Assembly: GCA_035716025.1 (NCBI GenBank)
Contig: DASTKH010000059.1
Coordinates: 36,504 to 100,503 of the forward strand
Reading direction: 5' to 3'
DNA length: 64,000 nucleotides
Source of the DNA: JADGHE01 sp035716025
GTDB lineage: Bacteria; Pseudomonadota; Alphaproteobacteria; Rhizobiales; Xanthobacteraceae
This document shows positions 50,585-59,034 of this stretch, piece by piece (within the stretch, counting starts at the first letter, position 1; every line of letters begins with the position of its first letter). The translations under genes were made by a program, and so were the position numbers. The notes below the pieces were generated by a model that was not told where the DNA came from, made no database searches, and saw only the letters and a program-made list of their open reading frames with translations.

Positions 50585-50905
50585 ATGCCCAAGATCACCT
50601 TCATCGATTTTCACGGAACCGCTCGCACGGTCGACGCCGAGGTGGGCTCAACTGTGATGGAAACGGCCCTCAAGAACGCAATCCCCGGCATCGAGGCGGA
50701 ATGCGGCGGGGCCTGCGCCTGTGCCACCTGTCACGTCTACGTGGACCCGGAATGGTTCAACAAGGTCGGCGGTCCTTCGCCCATGGAGGAGGACATGCTC
50801 GATTTCGGCTACGACGTGCGCGAAAACTCGCGCCTTTCCTGCCAGATCAAGGTCACTGAGGAGCTCGACGGGCTCGTCGTGCGCACGCCCGAACGGCAGG
50901 CCTGA
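50585..50905 (+). CDS. 2Fe-2S ferredoxin (ISC/adrenodoxin type)
   Basis: A 106-residue [2Fe-2S] ferredoxin. Ligands are Cys40, Cys46 and Cys49 in AECGGACACATCHVYV and Cys86 in SRLSCQIK, the adrenodoxin-like spacing. It carries single electrons to cytochrome P450s, iron-sulphur assembly or dioxygenases. The FNR gene 0.7 kb downstream is a plausible reductase. It begins right after the Hpt terminator, so the promoter must lie in or near the terminator region or transcription reads through. Confidence 0.92.
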   Translation: MPKITFIDFHGTARTVDAEVGSTVMETALKNAIPGIEAECGGACACATCHVYVDPEWFNKVGGPSPMEEDMLDFGYDVRENSRLSCQIKVTEELDGLVVRTPERQA

Positions 50906-50968
50906 CGCATCGCCGCATTGCCGCCCTCCCCGCTGTGCAGGGGACGCGGGCCGACGGCGGGCCGCGGG

Positions 50969-51427
50969 TTAGCCCGCGTTGGGCATCGTCCAGACGCGGA
51001 AGCGTTCGACGATCTCGGCCGTAAGCGGGGCCGAGCGGCGGGTCTTCTTGTCGATCAGCACCATCGTGGTGCGGCCGTAGGCCGCGCATTCCCCGTCGCG
51101 AAACACCGCCTGCGCGTACTCGACAGAGCGCGTGCCGATGCGGGCCACCCCGCAGGTCGCAAGGACCTCGCCCGGCCAGTGCAACTCCCGCACGAAATTG
51201 ATCTCGAGCCGACCGACCACGAAGCCCGTATCGCCCCATGCGACGCCGGCCAGCGCCTCGCGCATCATGAGCACCCGACTCGTCTCGAAATAGACGCCGT
51301 AGACCACGTTGTTCACGTGGTTCTGATGGTCGTGATCTGCGAGCCGCATCGTGATCGTGGTCTGGTGCGGGAAATCTTCGAGGCGCGGCACGGTGCGGCC
51401 CGGCGCGGCGGATACGGCGTCGTTCAA
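50969..51427 (-). CDS. acyl-CoA thioesterase, hotdog fold (4HBT type)
   Basis: A 152-residue hotdog-fold thioesterase. The 4HBT signature is DHDHQNHVNNVVYGVYFETS, with HVNN as the catalytic region, followed by NFVRELHWPGEV and a long beta region ending DKKTRRSAPL. It probably cleaves acyl-CoA; the acyl group is unknown. The start is a TTG at 51427, because a perfect AAGGAGG lies 8 bases upstream; a longer frame to 51454 would begin before that ribosome site. It is divergent from FNR and convergent with the ferredoxin gene. Confidence 0.85.
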   Translation of the reverse strand: MNDAVSAAPGRTVPRLEDFPHQTTITMRLADHDHQNHVNNVVYGVYFETSRVLMMREALAGVAWGDTGFVVGRLEINFVRELHWPGEVLATCGVARIGTRSVEYAQAVFRDGECAAYGRTTMVLIDKKTRRSAPLTAEIVERFRVWTMPNAG

Positions 51428-51569
51428 GGCTCGGACCTCCTTAATCCGGCGCAACCTCTAGACGTCCGGGGCGGCGCCGATCAAGCCGATCGCGGGCGAA
51501 CGCCCTTTCCGCGCCGCCTCCGGGCCGCTACAGAAGTCCGCAAAGGACAAGATCAAACCCGGAAAGATC

Positions 51570-52601
51570 ATGACGGACGTCATCAAGACCGACGTGCTCA
51601 TCATCGGGGCGGGCCCCGTTGGCCTGTTCGCGGTGTTCGAACTCGGCCTCCTCGACATGAAAGCGCATCTCGTCGACATTCTCGACAAGATCGGCGGACA
51701 ATGCGCCGAGCTTTATCCCGAAAAGCCGATCTACGACATTCCGGCGGTGCCGGTGGTGACCGGCCAGGGCCTCGTGGACGCGCTGCTTGCGCAAATCAAG
51801 CCGTTCGGGCCCGTCTTTCACCTTGGGGAGATGGTCGAGCGGCTGGAACGGATTGGGGATCCCCTGTTCCGCGCGGTGACCGACCGCGGCAAGGTGTTCG
51901 AGGCGAAAACCGTGGTGGTGGCGGCCGGCGGGGGGTCGTTCCAGCCGAAGCGTCCTCCCATTCCCGGCATCGAAGCTTTCGAAGGCAAGTCGGTGTTCTA
52001 TGCGGTGCGGCGAATGGAGGACTTTCGCGGGCGCCGCCTGGTGATCGTCGGCGGCGGCGACTCCGCGCTCGACTGGACGCTCAACCTGCAGCCCCTCGCG
52101 GAGCGGCTGACGTTGGTCCACCGCCGCGACGAGTTCCGCGCGGCGCCCGACAGCGTGAACAAGATGCGCAAGCTCGTGGAGGCCGGTCGCATGGACCTTG
52201 CGGTCGGCCAGGTGTCCACGCTCGAGGGCGAAAACGGAAAGCTCGAAGCCGCCCTCGTCAAGCGCAACGATGGGGGGGTCGAGCGGATCGCCTGCGATGC
52301 GCTGCTTCCCTTTTTCGGTCTGACCATGAAGCTCGGCCCCGTCGCCGACTGGGGCTTCAAGCTGCATGGTGGCGAACTCATCCCGGTCGATACCGAGGCG
52401 TTCGAGACCAGCATTCCCGGCGTGTTCGCAATTGGCGACATCAGCTGGTATCCCGGCAAGCTGAAGCTCATCCTCTCGGGCTTTCACGAGGCCGCGCTGA
52501 TGGCGCAGAAGGCCCACCGCTACGTCTATCCCGACAAGCGTCTCGTCTTCCAATACACGACCTCATCGACAAGCCTGCAGCGCAAGCTTGGCGTGGCGTA
52601 G
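51570..52601 (+). CDS. fnr: ferredoxin-NADP reductase, thioredoxin-reductase-like
   Basis: A 343-residue FAD enzyme of the TrxR-like FNR class. Motifs are the FAD site LIIGAGPVGLFAVFELGLLD, KIGGQCAELYPEKPIYDIPA, the NADPH site LVIVGGGDSALDWTLNLQPL, and FAIGDISWYPGKLKLILSGF. There is no CxxC redox pair, which separates it from thioredoxin reductase. The C-terminal extension YTTSSTSLQRKLGVA is typical of this FNR group, including the Rhodopseudomonas enzyme. It reduces or oxidises ferredoxin with NADP(H); the ferredoxin at 50585 is the obvious candidate partner. Confidence 0.94.
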   Translation: MTDVIKTDVLIIGAGPVGLFAVFELGLLDMKAHLVDILDKIGGQCAELYPEKPIYDIPAVPVVTGQGLVDALLAQIKPFGPVFHLGEMVERLERIGDPLFRAVTDRGKVFEAKTVVVAAGGGSFQPKRPPIPGIEAFEGKSVFYAVRRMEDFRGRRLVIVGGGDSALDWTLNLQPLAERLTLVHRRDEFRAAPDSVNKMRKLVEAGRMDLAVGQVSTLEGENGKLEAALVKRNDGGVERIACDALLPFFGLTMKLGPVADWGFKLHGGELIPVDTEAFETSIPGVFAIGDISWYPGKLKLILSGFHEAALMAQKAHRYVYPDKRLVFQYTTSSTSLQRKLGVA

Positions 52602-52806
52602 GCGGTTTTCCGATCGGCGCGGCGGCGCGGCGGCGCGCCGCAAGCGGCCGGCGCCTGCCGCATTAACCATCGGCCTTAACTTCTGCTTCTCCGCTTTTCT
52701 CGAAATAAGTGTCGGTGTTTACGAGAGATATTCACCAAATTCCGCGTCTTCTGTTGATTAAGAAAAGCGAAAGGGTATGGTCCCCCGCAATCGGAGGGAT
52801 TGAAGA

Positions 52807-53367
52807 ATGTCGGCAAACCTTTCCAGAGCGGAGCTGCTCGAAATGGCCCTTTCGTCCGAAGCGGAAAAGACGACGCCGGAAGCCGCCGGCGGCACGAGCG
52901 GCACCGAGGCCTCGATCGTCCCCTCGCAACCAGAGCCCGTCCGACGCTACGAGGATGCACGCCGCCCCGACGGGGCATCCGACATTCACAGCTTCCTCGA
53001 ACATCGCTCGCGCCAGTGGAGCGCGATGCTGCGCCTGCAGGAGCAGCAGCGCATCCAGGTCTCGGCGCTCGAAGCCGAGCGCGATACGGAATACAAGCGG
53101 CTCGACGTCGCGGTCGAGGCGGTGCAAAAGGCCATTCGCGGTCTGCGCACGGCGGTCGAACTGAACAAGGAGGGGCGCAACGTCGCCGAGGTCGAGCGGG
53201 CGATGGAGCTCAACCGCGCGGCGCTCGACCAGCTCGAAACGGTGGCGGCGAACCTTAACACCAATTTTCTCGCCTGGCGCTCCGCCTGGCAGCAATACAC
53301 GCAGAGCCTTGAAGCGTCGCGGCGCATCCGCGCCGACATGGACGCCAAACTGATGACGCGCGGCTGA
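52807..53367 (+). CDS. coiled-coil protein of unknown function
   Basis: A 186-residue soluble protein. The first ~65 residues are disordered and acidic; the rest is helical with heptad character (QEQQRIQVSALEAERDTEYK; EVERAMELNRAALDQLETVA). No known domain is recognised. A good terminator at 53411 closes it, and its 5' region of 205 bases is AT-rich for this genome, so it looks like an independently regulated gene. It starts ATGTCGGCAAAC with a GGAGGG site ahead. Confidence 0.65.
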   Translation: MSANLSRAELLEMALSSEAEKTTPEAAGGTSGTEASIVPSQPEPVRRYEDARRPDGASDIHSFLEHRSRQWSAMLRLQEQQRIQVSALEAERDTEYKRLDVAVEAVQKAIRGLRTAVELNKEGRNVAEVERAMELNRAALDQLETVAANLNTNFLAWRSAWQQYTQSLEASRRIRADMDAKLMTRG

Positions 53368-53410
53368 AGCAGTCGCCGCTGCACTCGATCCGAGCGAAAA
53401 TGAACGAAGA

Positions 53411-53435
53411 ACGCGCCCGTTGAGGCGCGTTTTTC
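53411..53435 (+). terminator. rho-independent terminator
   Basis: ACGCGCC and GGCGCGT pair around a CGTTGA loop and are followed by TTTTC. It follows the coiled-coil gene by 43 bases. Confidence 0.85.
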
Positions 53436-53547
53436 GTGCTTGCCGGACCGCCGGGAACGGCGCAAACGCCCCGCGACAAGCGCCGCCGCGGCGTTTACAA
53501 ATCGCGACGCCCGCGGGCTTTCACGTCGGATCGGGAGGGAAAAGCCA

Positions 53548-54327
53548 ATGGACCTGGGAATTGCCGGACGCAAGGCTATCGTTTGTGCTTCGAGCAAAGG
53601 GCTCGGCCGCGCCTGTGCGGAGGCCCTGGCGAGAGCCGGCTGCGAAGTCGTGATCAACGGCCGCGACGCCGCGGCGCTCGAGAAGGTCGCCGAGGAAATC
53701 CGCGCTGCGAGCGGGGCGAAGATCACGCCCGTCGCCGCGGACGTTGCGAGCCCCGAGGGCCAGGCGGCGCTGCTGCGGGCCTGTCCGGCCCCCGACATTC
53801 TCATCAACAACAATGCCGGCCCGCCCTTCCGGGATTTCCGCGAGCTGACCCGCGAGGACATGATCAAGGGCGTCATCGCCAACATGATCACCGCGATCGA
53901 ACTCATCCAGAAGGTCATCGATCCGATGTGCGAACGGAAATTCGGCCGCATCCTCAACATCACGTCAGGCTCGGTGAAACTGCCGCTCGTCGGGCTCGAT
54001 CTTTCGTCGGGCGCCCGCGCCGGCCTCACCGCTTTTCTTGCCGGCGTCGCCCGTTCCGTCGCCTCCTCGAACGTAACGATCAACGGCCTTTTACCCGGAA
54101 TCTTCGACACCGACCGTTGGCGCGGCGGCCTTCGCCTGCGCGCACAGAAGCGCGGCACCAGCTACGAGCAGGAGCGCGCCGAGGGGATCGCGGTGGTGCC
54201 GGCGAAGCGGGTCGGCGATCCGGCGGAGTTCGGCGCAACTGCGGCCTTCCTCTGTTCCGTCCACGCCGGCTACATCACCGGCCAGAATCTTCTGATCGAC
54301 GGCGGGCGCTATCCCGGCGTGCTGTAG
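53548..54327 (+). CDS. SDR-family protein lacking the canonical Tyr-x3-Lys
   Basis: A 259-residue short-chain dehydrogenase/reductase. The cofactor site is present as CASSKGLGRACAEALARAG (a TGxxxGxG variant), and NNNAGPP replaces the usual NNAG. Ser in LNITSGSVKLPLV is kept, but the expected YxxxK reads SSGAR, so both catalytic residues are replaced. A group of SDR proteins with this LSxGARxGL signature exists; their chemistry is unclear. GGGAGGGA lies 7 bases before the ATG. It is convergent with the porin gene. Confidence 0.8.
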   Translation: MDLGIAGRKAIVCASSKGLGRACAEALARAGCEVVINGRDAAALEKVAEEIRAASGAKITPVAADVASPEGQAALLRACPAPDILINNNAGPPFRDFRELTREDMIKGVIANMITAIELIQKVIDPMCERKFGRILNITSGSVKLPLVGLDLSSGARAGLTAFLAGVARSVASSNVTINGLLPGIFDTDRWRGGLRLRAQKRGTSYEQERAEGIAVVPAKRVGDPAEFGATAAFLCSVHAGYITGQNLLIDGGRYPGVL

Positions 54328-54410
54328 GCCGCGAGCGGTCGCGGCGGAGGCCGGCGGGGCGCAGTTCCTGCCCCCGGCCTCAAGCCGCGGCGAGAGCCGG
54401 CGGGAGGCGC

Positions 54411-55787
54411 TCAGCCCTTCACGAACGGCGGCCACTGCCCCCAGCGGTAGCGGAAGCCGACCGAGATCACGTCGATATGTGAGCTCGCCGTGCCGGCGAA
54501 GGTGCCGAGGGCGCCGCCGCTCGAATCGAACAGCGCGTGGCCGGGGCCGATCGCGATGTCCGCGTCACGCACGAAGACGTGCGAATAGCCGAATTCCAGC
54601 GCGATCTTCTCGTTCCAATTATAGGTGAGGCCGGCGCCGAGCCAGACACGGTTGTTGTCCGGAAGCCGCGTGCCGCGCGTTGCGTCGGTGACCGGCGACC
54701 ACTCGTAGCCGACGCCGGCGCGCAGCGCGAGTTCCTGGCTCCATTGATATTCGACGCCGCCCGACACGAACCAGCCGTCCTTCCACTCAAACGGGAGAAC
54801 CGCCGGCACAGCCGGCACGCCCGGCGGGAAGGCGTTGACGGCGACGCGACCGAGCCGCGACCAGTTGGTCCACTCGGCGGTGGCCAGGACCGTGAAGGCG
54901 TCCGTCACCTTCTGCCGCAGGCCGATATTGACGCTTTCGGGGAGCTTCACGGTCGGCGCGATGCTGACCACCGCGGGCGGAATGGCGACCGGCACACCGC
55001 CGACGAGCGTCGTGAAGCCCGGTCGCCTTACATCGCCGTCGAGCTTGTGGTCGAACCCGGAGCGGAAGCCGACGCCGATCGAGGTCCGCGGCGTCGGCGT
55101 GAGCAGGATGCCGGCCGTGAAACCGAAATCGACCGAATCGCCGCGGATCGAAAGCGTGGCGGGGCTCGTCGGCGGAAAAGCGCTGCCCGGCATCGCGCTT
55201 TCAAGCTGGGTGCGGAAATATTGGATCTGCACGCCGACGCCGACGCTCAGCCAATCGGTGAATTTGTAGGCGACCTGCGGCGTGAGATTGACCGTCAACA
55301 CGTCCGAGTAGCGCGAATAGAACATGAAGGCGGTGTCGCGGCTCGGGTCGGTCACAAGGCCAAAGGGCGAGTTGAAGGAAAAGCCGAGCGCAAGCTGCGG
55401 CGTGGGCCGCCACACGGTGTAGGACGCCGGAACAAAGGCATCCTCGAAAATATCCCGCCCGCCGCCGAGCCCGAGCAGATAGCCGGACGGGTAGGCAGGC
55501 CCGTTGGCCGCGGCCGAGGGATTGATCTTGGTCTGTCCGAAGACGCCGGAGAGGTTCGATTCGGTCGTCAGCCCATAGGCGGCGTCGGTCATCGCCGCCG
55601 GGTTCCAGAACATCGAGGAGATCGACGGGCCTCCGGCCGCCTGCCCCGCGAAAGCCGACCCCTGGAAATAGGCGCTCTGCTCGCGCACCGCGAAGCCGCC
55701 CGCCTCTGCCATCGAGAGCGGCAGGAGCACCCCTGCGAGAACCGTTCCCGCCGCCAGGGCGCTCCGGCTGCCGACTCGTCCCGCCAT
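54411..55787 (-). CDS. OmpP1/FadL/TodX-family outer membrane porin
   Basis: A 458-residue beta-barrel protein with a signal peptide (cleavage after SMAEA, mature GGFAVREQSAYFQGSAFAGQ). The NPAAMTD motif and alternating barrel strands to a C-terminal FRYRW-type end fit FadL. These channels take up long-chain fatty acids or aromatic hydrocarbons through the outer membrane. The frame is open to 55937, but the signal begins at the ATG at 55787. It is divergent from the FAH gene at 56077, which may point to uptake of that pathway's substrate. Confidence 0.88.
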   Translation of the reverse strand: MAGRVGSRSALAAGTVLAGVLLPLSMAEAGGFAVREQSAYFQGSAFAGQAAGGPSISSMFWNPAAMTDAAYGLTTESNLSGVFGQTKINPSAAANGPAYPSGYLLGLGGGRDIFEDAFVPASYTVWRPTPQLALGFSFNSPFGLVTDPSRDTAFMFYSRYSDVLTVNLTPQVAYKFTDWLSVGVGVQIQYFRTQLESAMPGSAFPPTSPATLSIRGDSVDFGFTAGILLTPTPRTSIGVGFRSGFDHKLDGDVRRPGFTTLVGGVPVAIPPAVVSIAPTVKLPESVNIGLRQKVTDAFTVLATAEWTNWSRLGRVAVNAFPPGVPAVPAVLPFEWKDGWFVSGGVEYQWSQELALRAGVGYEWSPVTDATRGTRLPDNNRVWLGAGLTYNWNEKIALEFGYSHVFVRDADIAIGPGHALFDSSGGALGTFAGTASSHIDVISVGFRYRWGQWPPFVKG

Positions 55788-56076
55788 CACCCTCACCCCT
55801 CTCACCAGACCCCGACGCAAATCACGTGCGCGATTCTGCCAAGCGGCTCCCGCGGCCGCAAACACGCGATGCGGCGGGCCGCGCGATCGCCGCTTGCCTC
55901 GGGTCGAAATTTTCCGGGAGTTGCGCAATTGCCACAAACGCCACGCGGCGGCGTGTCATAACGCGCGGTCGTCGAGGCGGCACGTTCACGCTAGCCGCTG
56001 CGGGACGCCGACTCGCGCCTTCTTCCGAGTCCGCCGGTTCGGATCCCGTTTCGAACTTCAGGGGGAGACAAAGATC

Positions 56077-56931
56077 ATGAAGCTTGTCCGCTTCGGCCCG
56101 CCCGGCCGCGAGAAGCCCGGCATCCTTGACGAGGAGGGACGCCTCCGCGACCTCTCTGGCATCGTGCCGGACATCGCCGGCGATGTGCTGAGCCCGAAGG
56201 GGCTCGAAAAAATCCGCAAGGCGCGGCCTGACCGGCTGCCGCTCGTGCGCGGCAAGCCGCGGCTTGGGCCGTGCGTCGGGCGGGTGCCGACCTATTACGC
56301 GATCGGCCTCAACTATGCCGACCACGCCGCCGAATCGAACAGCCCGATCCCGAGCGAGCCGGTCGTCTTCATCAAGGCGAATTCCTGCATCTGCGGTCCC
56401 AACGACGACACCATGATGCCGAAGGGCTGCACCAAGCTCGACTACGAGGTGGAACTCGGCGTCGTCATCGGGCAGCGCGCGCGCTATATCGCCTCGAAGC
56501 GGGCGGCCATGGACCATGTCGCCGGCTACTGCGTGTGCAACGACGTCTCCGAGCGCGCCTTCCAGATGGAGCGCGGCCAGACCATGATGAAGGGCAAGGG
56601 CTCCGAGACGTTCGGGCCGATCGGGCCGTGGCTCGTCACCAAGGACGAAATCAAGGACCCGCAAAGGCTCGCGATGTGGTCGAGCGTGAACGGCGAGCCG
56701 CGGCAGAACGGCACGACCAAAACCATGATCTTCGGCGTCGCCCACCTCGTCTGGTACCTTTCGCAGTTCTTCGTGCTCGAACCGGGCGACGTGATCGCGA
56801 CCGGCACGCCGCCCGGCGTTGCGCTCGGCATGAAGCCTGCGCCCGTCTGGCTCAAGGCCGGCGACGTCGTGCGCATGGGCATCGACGGCCTCGGAGAGCA
56901 GGAGCAGCGGATCGTGCGGTTCCGGAAATAA
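56077..56931 (+). CDS. fumarylacetoacetate hydrolase-family protein (first copy)
   Basis: A 284-residue FAH-fold enzyme. The catalytic core begins at YYAIGLNYADHAAESN. The metal-binding acidic residues lie in KLDYEVELGVVIGQRARYI, and the later TGTPPGVALGMKP loop is conserved. Members hydrolyse beta-diketones, hydrate 2-oxo-pent-4-enoates, isomerise or decarboxylate; the exact reaction is not set. GGGGGAGA lies before the ATG. A second family member is at 59035, about 30-35 percent similar by eye. Confidence 0.88.
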   Translation: MKLVRFGPPGREKPGILDEEGRLRDLSGIVPDIAGDVLSPKGLEKIRKARPDRLPLVRGKPRLGPCVGRVPTYYAIGLNYADHAAESNSPIPSEPVVFIKANSCICGPNDDTMMPKGCTKLDYEVELGVVIGQRARYIASKRAAMDHVAGYCVCNDVSERAFQMERGQTMMKGKGSETFGPIGPWLVTKDEIKDPQRLAMWSSVNGEPRQNGTTKTMIFGVAHLVWYLSQFFVLEPGDVIATGTPPGVALGMKPAPVWLKAGDVVRMGIDGLGEQEQRIVRFRK

Positions 56932-57086
56932 CCGCGGCGCGCGCGCCGCCGGCTTAACGAGCACCAGGAGCACTTGGTCTTCCTAAGCGAAGTCAGCATT
57001 TGGTAAATCAAGGGCCTGGAGCGCGAGCGGGCCCGGGATGAGAACTCCGGCGGGCGCGAGGTGACCGGAACGACGGGAGAGCGGCG

Positions 57087-57533
57087 ATGGATATCGGCAA
57101 GCTCAAGCAGATGGCCATCGCGGTCTGGCAGCGCGGTGGGCTCGACATGCTCGTCAAGGTGATGCCGTACGGCGCGAAGCCGAACCCCGCCTATTCGGTC
57201 GGCTATTGCACGACGCTGAAATATGTGCTCGGGCGCGCGCCGGGCCAGATGGAGTCGATCGTCGGCCTTGCCCCGGGCTCGAAACTCGTGCATGGCGCGG
57301 AAATCTTCACCGTCCGCCCCCTCCCCTCCGCCGGCGAGTTCGATCTCAAAGGCTATACGCAGACACCCGCCGGCGTCTCGACGAGCGACCCCGCTTACGT
57401 CCCCCATCCCGGCTATCCTCCCGGCGAGGGTGTGCCGCAATGGGACCTTGCCCGGGTGCCGCAGTCGCGGCTCATCCACCTTGCCAGCGTTCCGGCAGGA
57501 GCGGTCTTCCACCACTCCATGCTGCCGCCCTGA
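57087..57533 (+). CDS. hypothetical protein of the FAH neighbourhood
   Basis: A 148-residue soluble protein I do not recognise. It starts MDIGKLKQMAIAVWQRGGLD, carries YSVGYCTTLKYVLGRAPGQM and KLVHGAEIFTVRPLPSAGEF, and ends with a Pro-rich LIHLASVPAGAVFHHSMLPP. It lacks signal peptide and membrane segments. GGGAGAG precedes the ATG. It lies between the first FAH gene and the DRE-TIM enzyme, which suggests but does not prove a role in the same pathway. Confidence 0.6.
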   Translation: MDIGKLKQMAIAVWQRGGLDMLVKVMPYGAKPNPAYSVGYCTTLKYVLGRAPGQMESIVGLAPGSKLVHGAEIFTVRPLPSAGEFDLKGYTQTPAGVSTSDPAYVPHPGYPPGEGVPQWDLARVPQSRLIHLASVPAGAVFHHSMLPP

Positions 57534-57569
57534 TGGCGGCGCGCCTCTTCAAGGCGAAACAGGACCGTC

Positions 57570-57607
57570 CCTCAAAAATGAAGCCCCGGGAGGGCGTCCC
57601 GGGGCTT
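57570..57607 (-). terminator. rho-independent terminator of the DRE-TIM gene
   Basis: An 11-bp perfect stem (57581-57591 with 57597-57607) with a 5-base loop is followed on the minus strand by CATTTTTGAG. It lies 28 bases past the minus-strand stop at 57635 and also near the end of the convergent hypothetical gene. Confidence 0.85.
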
Positions 57608-57634
57608 GATTGCTCGGCCTCAGCGGAGGCCTGT

Positions 57635-58870
57635 TCAAGCGGCCTTGTTCTCGTCCAGCACGCGCTTGGCGAGGTCGCGGAATTCCTGCTTGCTGAGCAG
57701 CTTCTTGGTCTTGAGCGACTGCGCCTTGACGGCCGCGGTGATCTTCAGCGCGTCCTCGTCGGAGACCTGCATGCCGGCCTCCTGCAGCCACATGTTCACC
57801 GAGTCGATGCCCGAGCCCTTGCCCATCACGATGGCCGCGGGCTGCTGGCCGACGAGGTCCCAGCGGACCGGGAACAGTTCGGTCGCGAATTTCTCGCCGC
57901 AGTTCTTCCACCAGGAGGCGATGATGCCGGACTCGATCTGGTAGAGCGCCTCGCCGACGATCGGCTTGTTGGTCGGTACGGCGACGCCCGTGCGCTCCTG
58001 CACGAGGCGCGCGAGCTTGGTGAGCTTCGTGGTGTCGATGCCGATGTCGATGCCGTAGAGCGTCTTGAGCGCCATCACCGTCTCTTCCATCGGCGCGTTG
58101 CCGGCGCGCTCGCCGATCCCGAGGATCGTCGTGTGCGCGACCTCGACGCCCTCGGCGAGGGCCATCACGGTGTTGGCGACGCCCATGCCGAAGTCCTGGT
58201 GGAAGTGCGCCTCGAGCCGCTTGTTCACGCGCGCCTTCACCGCGCGCACGAAATAGCTCATCGCATGCGGGGAAACGACGCCGAACGTGTCGACGAGCGC
58301 CAGCGCGTCCATGTGGCCCTCATTGGCGACGCGCGTGATGAGATCAAGCACCCATTTGAGCTCGGCGCGCGAGAAGTCGATCGGGAAGAACACGACTTCG
58401 AGCCCGTTGTCGTGAGCGAATTTCGTCGCCTCGATCGAGGTCTCGATCGCCTTCTCCATCGGCCAGCGATAGGCGAGATCGACGAGGTGCTGGCTCGACG
58501 GGATCTCCATCACGACGCCCCTGACGCCCGTGTCGACCGCGCGCTGCACGTCCTCCTTCATGCAGCGGGCGAAGGAGAAGATTTCCGGGCCGAGATTGCG
58601 CTTGACGATTTCCTTGATCGCCTCGTTGTCGGAGGGGGAGACGACCGGCATGCCGGCCTCGATCCGGTGCACGCCGGCTTCCGCGAGCGCCTCGGCAATG
58701 GCGATCTTGTCGTCCTTGTTGAGGATGATGCCGGTCTGCTGCTCGCCGTCGCGCAGCGTGACGTCGTGGATCTTGATGTTCTTGGCGAATTTGAAGTCCT
58801 TGCGCACGTCCGCGGCGTAGTTCCACTCGCTGACGAAGAAGTCTTTGGTTTTCCAGGGTTGGTCAGCCAC
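57635..58870 (-). CDS. DRE-TIM metallolyase/synthase (HMGL-like family)
   Basis: A 411-residue enzyme of the 2-isopropylmalate synthase/homocitrate synthase/HMG-CoA lyase superfamily. The metal site is HDVTLRDGEQQTG (DRE-type) with AHFHQDFGMGVANTVMALAE (HxH), and GIGERAGNAPMEETV is the third conserved block. It lacks the C-terminal LeuA regulatory domain, so it is not classical 2-isopropylmalate synthase. The start is a GTG at 58870, with AAGGAG 8 bases upstream. It is followed by a strong terminator and preceded by the second FAH gene on the same strand. Confidence 0.85.
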   Translation of the reverse strand: MADQPWKTKDFFVSEWNYAADVRKDFKFAKNIKIHDVTLRDGEQQTGIILNKDDKIAIAEALAEAGVHRIEAGMPVVSPSDNEAIKEIVKRNLGPEIFSFARCMKEDVQRAVDTGVRGVVMEIPSSQHLVDLAYRWPMEKAIETSIEATKFAHDNGLEVVFFPIDFSRAELKWVLDLITRVANEGHMDALALVDTFGVVSPHAMSYFVRAVKARVNKRLEAHFHQDFGMGVANTVMALAEGVEVAHTTILGIGERAGNAPMEETVMALKTLYGIDIGIDTTKLTKLARLVQERTGVAVPTNKPIVGEALYQIESGIIASWWKNCGEKFATELFPVRWDLVGQQPAAIVMGKGSGIDSVNMWLQEAGMQVSDEDALKITAAVKAQSLKTKKLLSKQEFRDLAKRVLDENKAA

Positions 58871-59034
58871 TTGCGTTACTCCTTGTCGGTCCGGGCCGCA
58901 TCGAATTCGCTTTGGTGGGCCCTCAAGTGCCATTCGGCGCCGCGCGACGCAATGGGATTTGCGCGCCAGCCTCGTCCGCATCGCGGGTACGCCGAAAATT
59001 TCGTAATTTCAATGCATTTCCGACGCGACCCGTG

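Noticed and set aside
52666..52682. CtrA box before the coiled-coil gene (two TTAAC-like halves)
   Set aside because: The halves are separated by 9 bases instead of 7.
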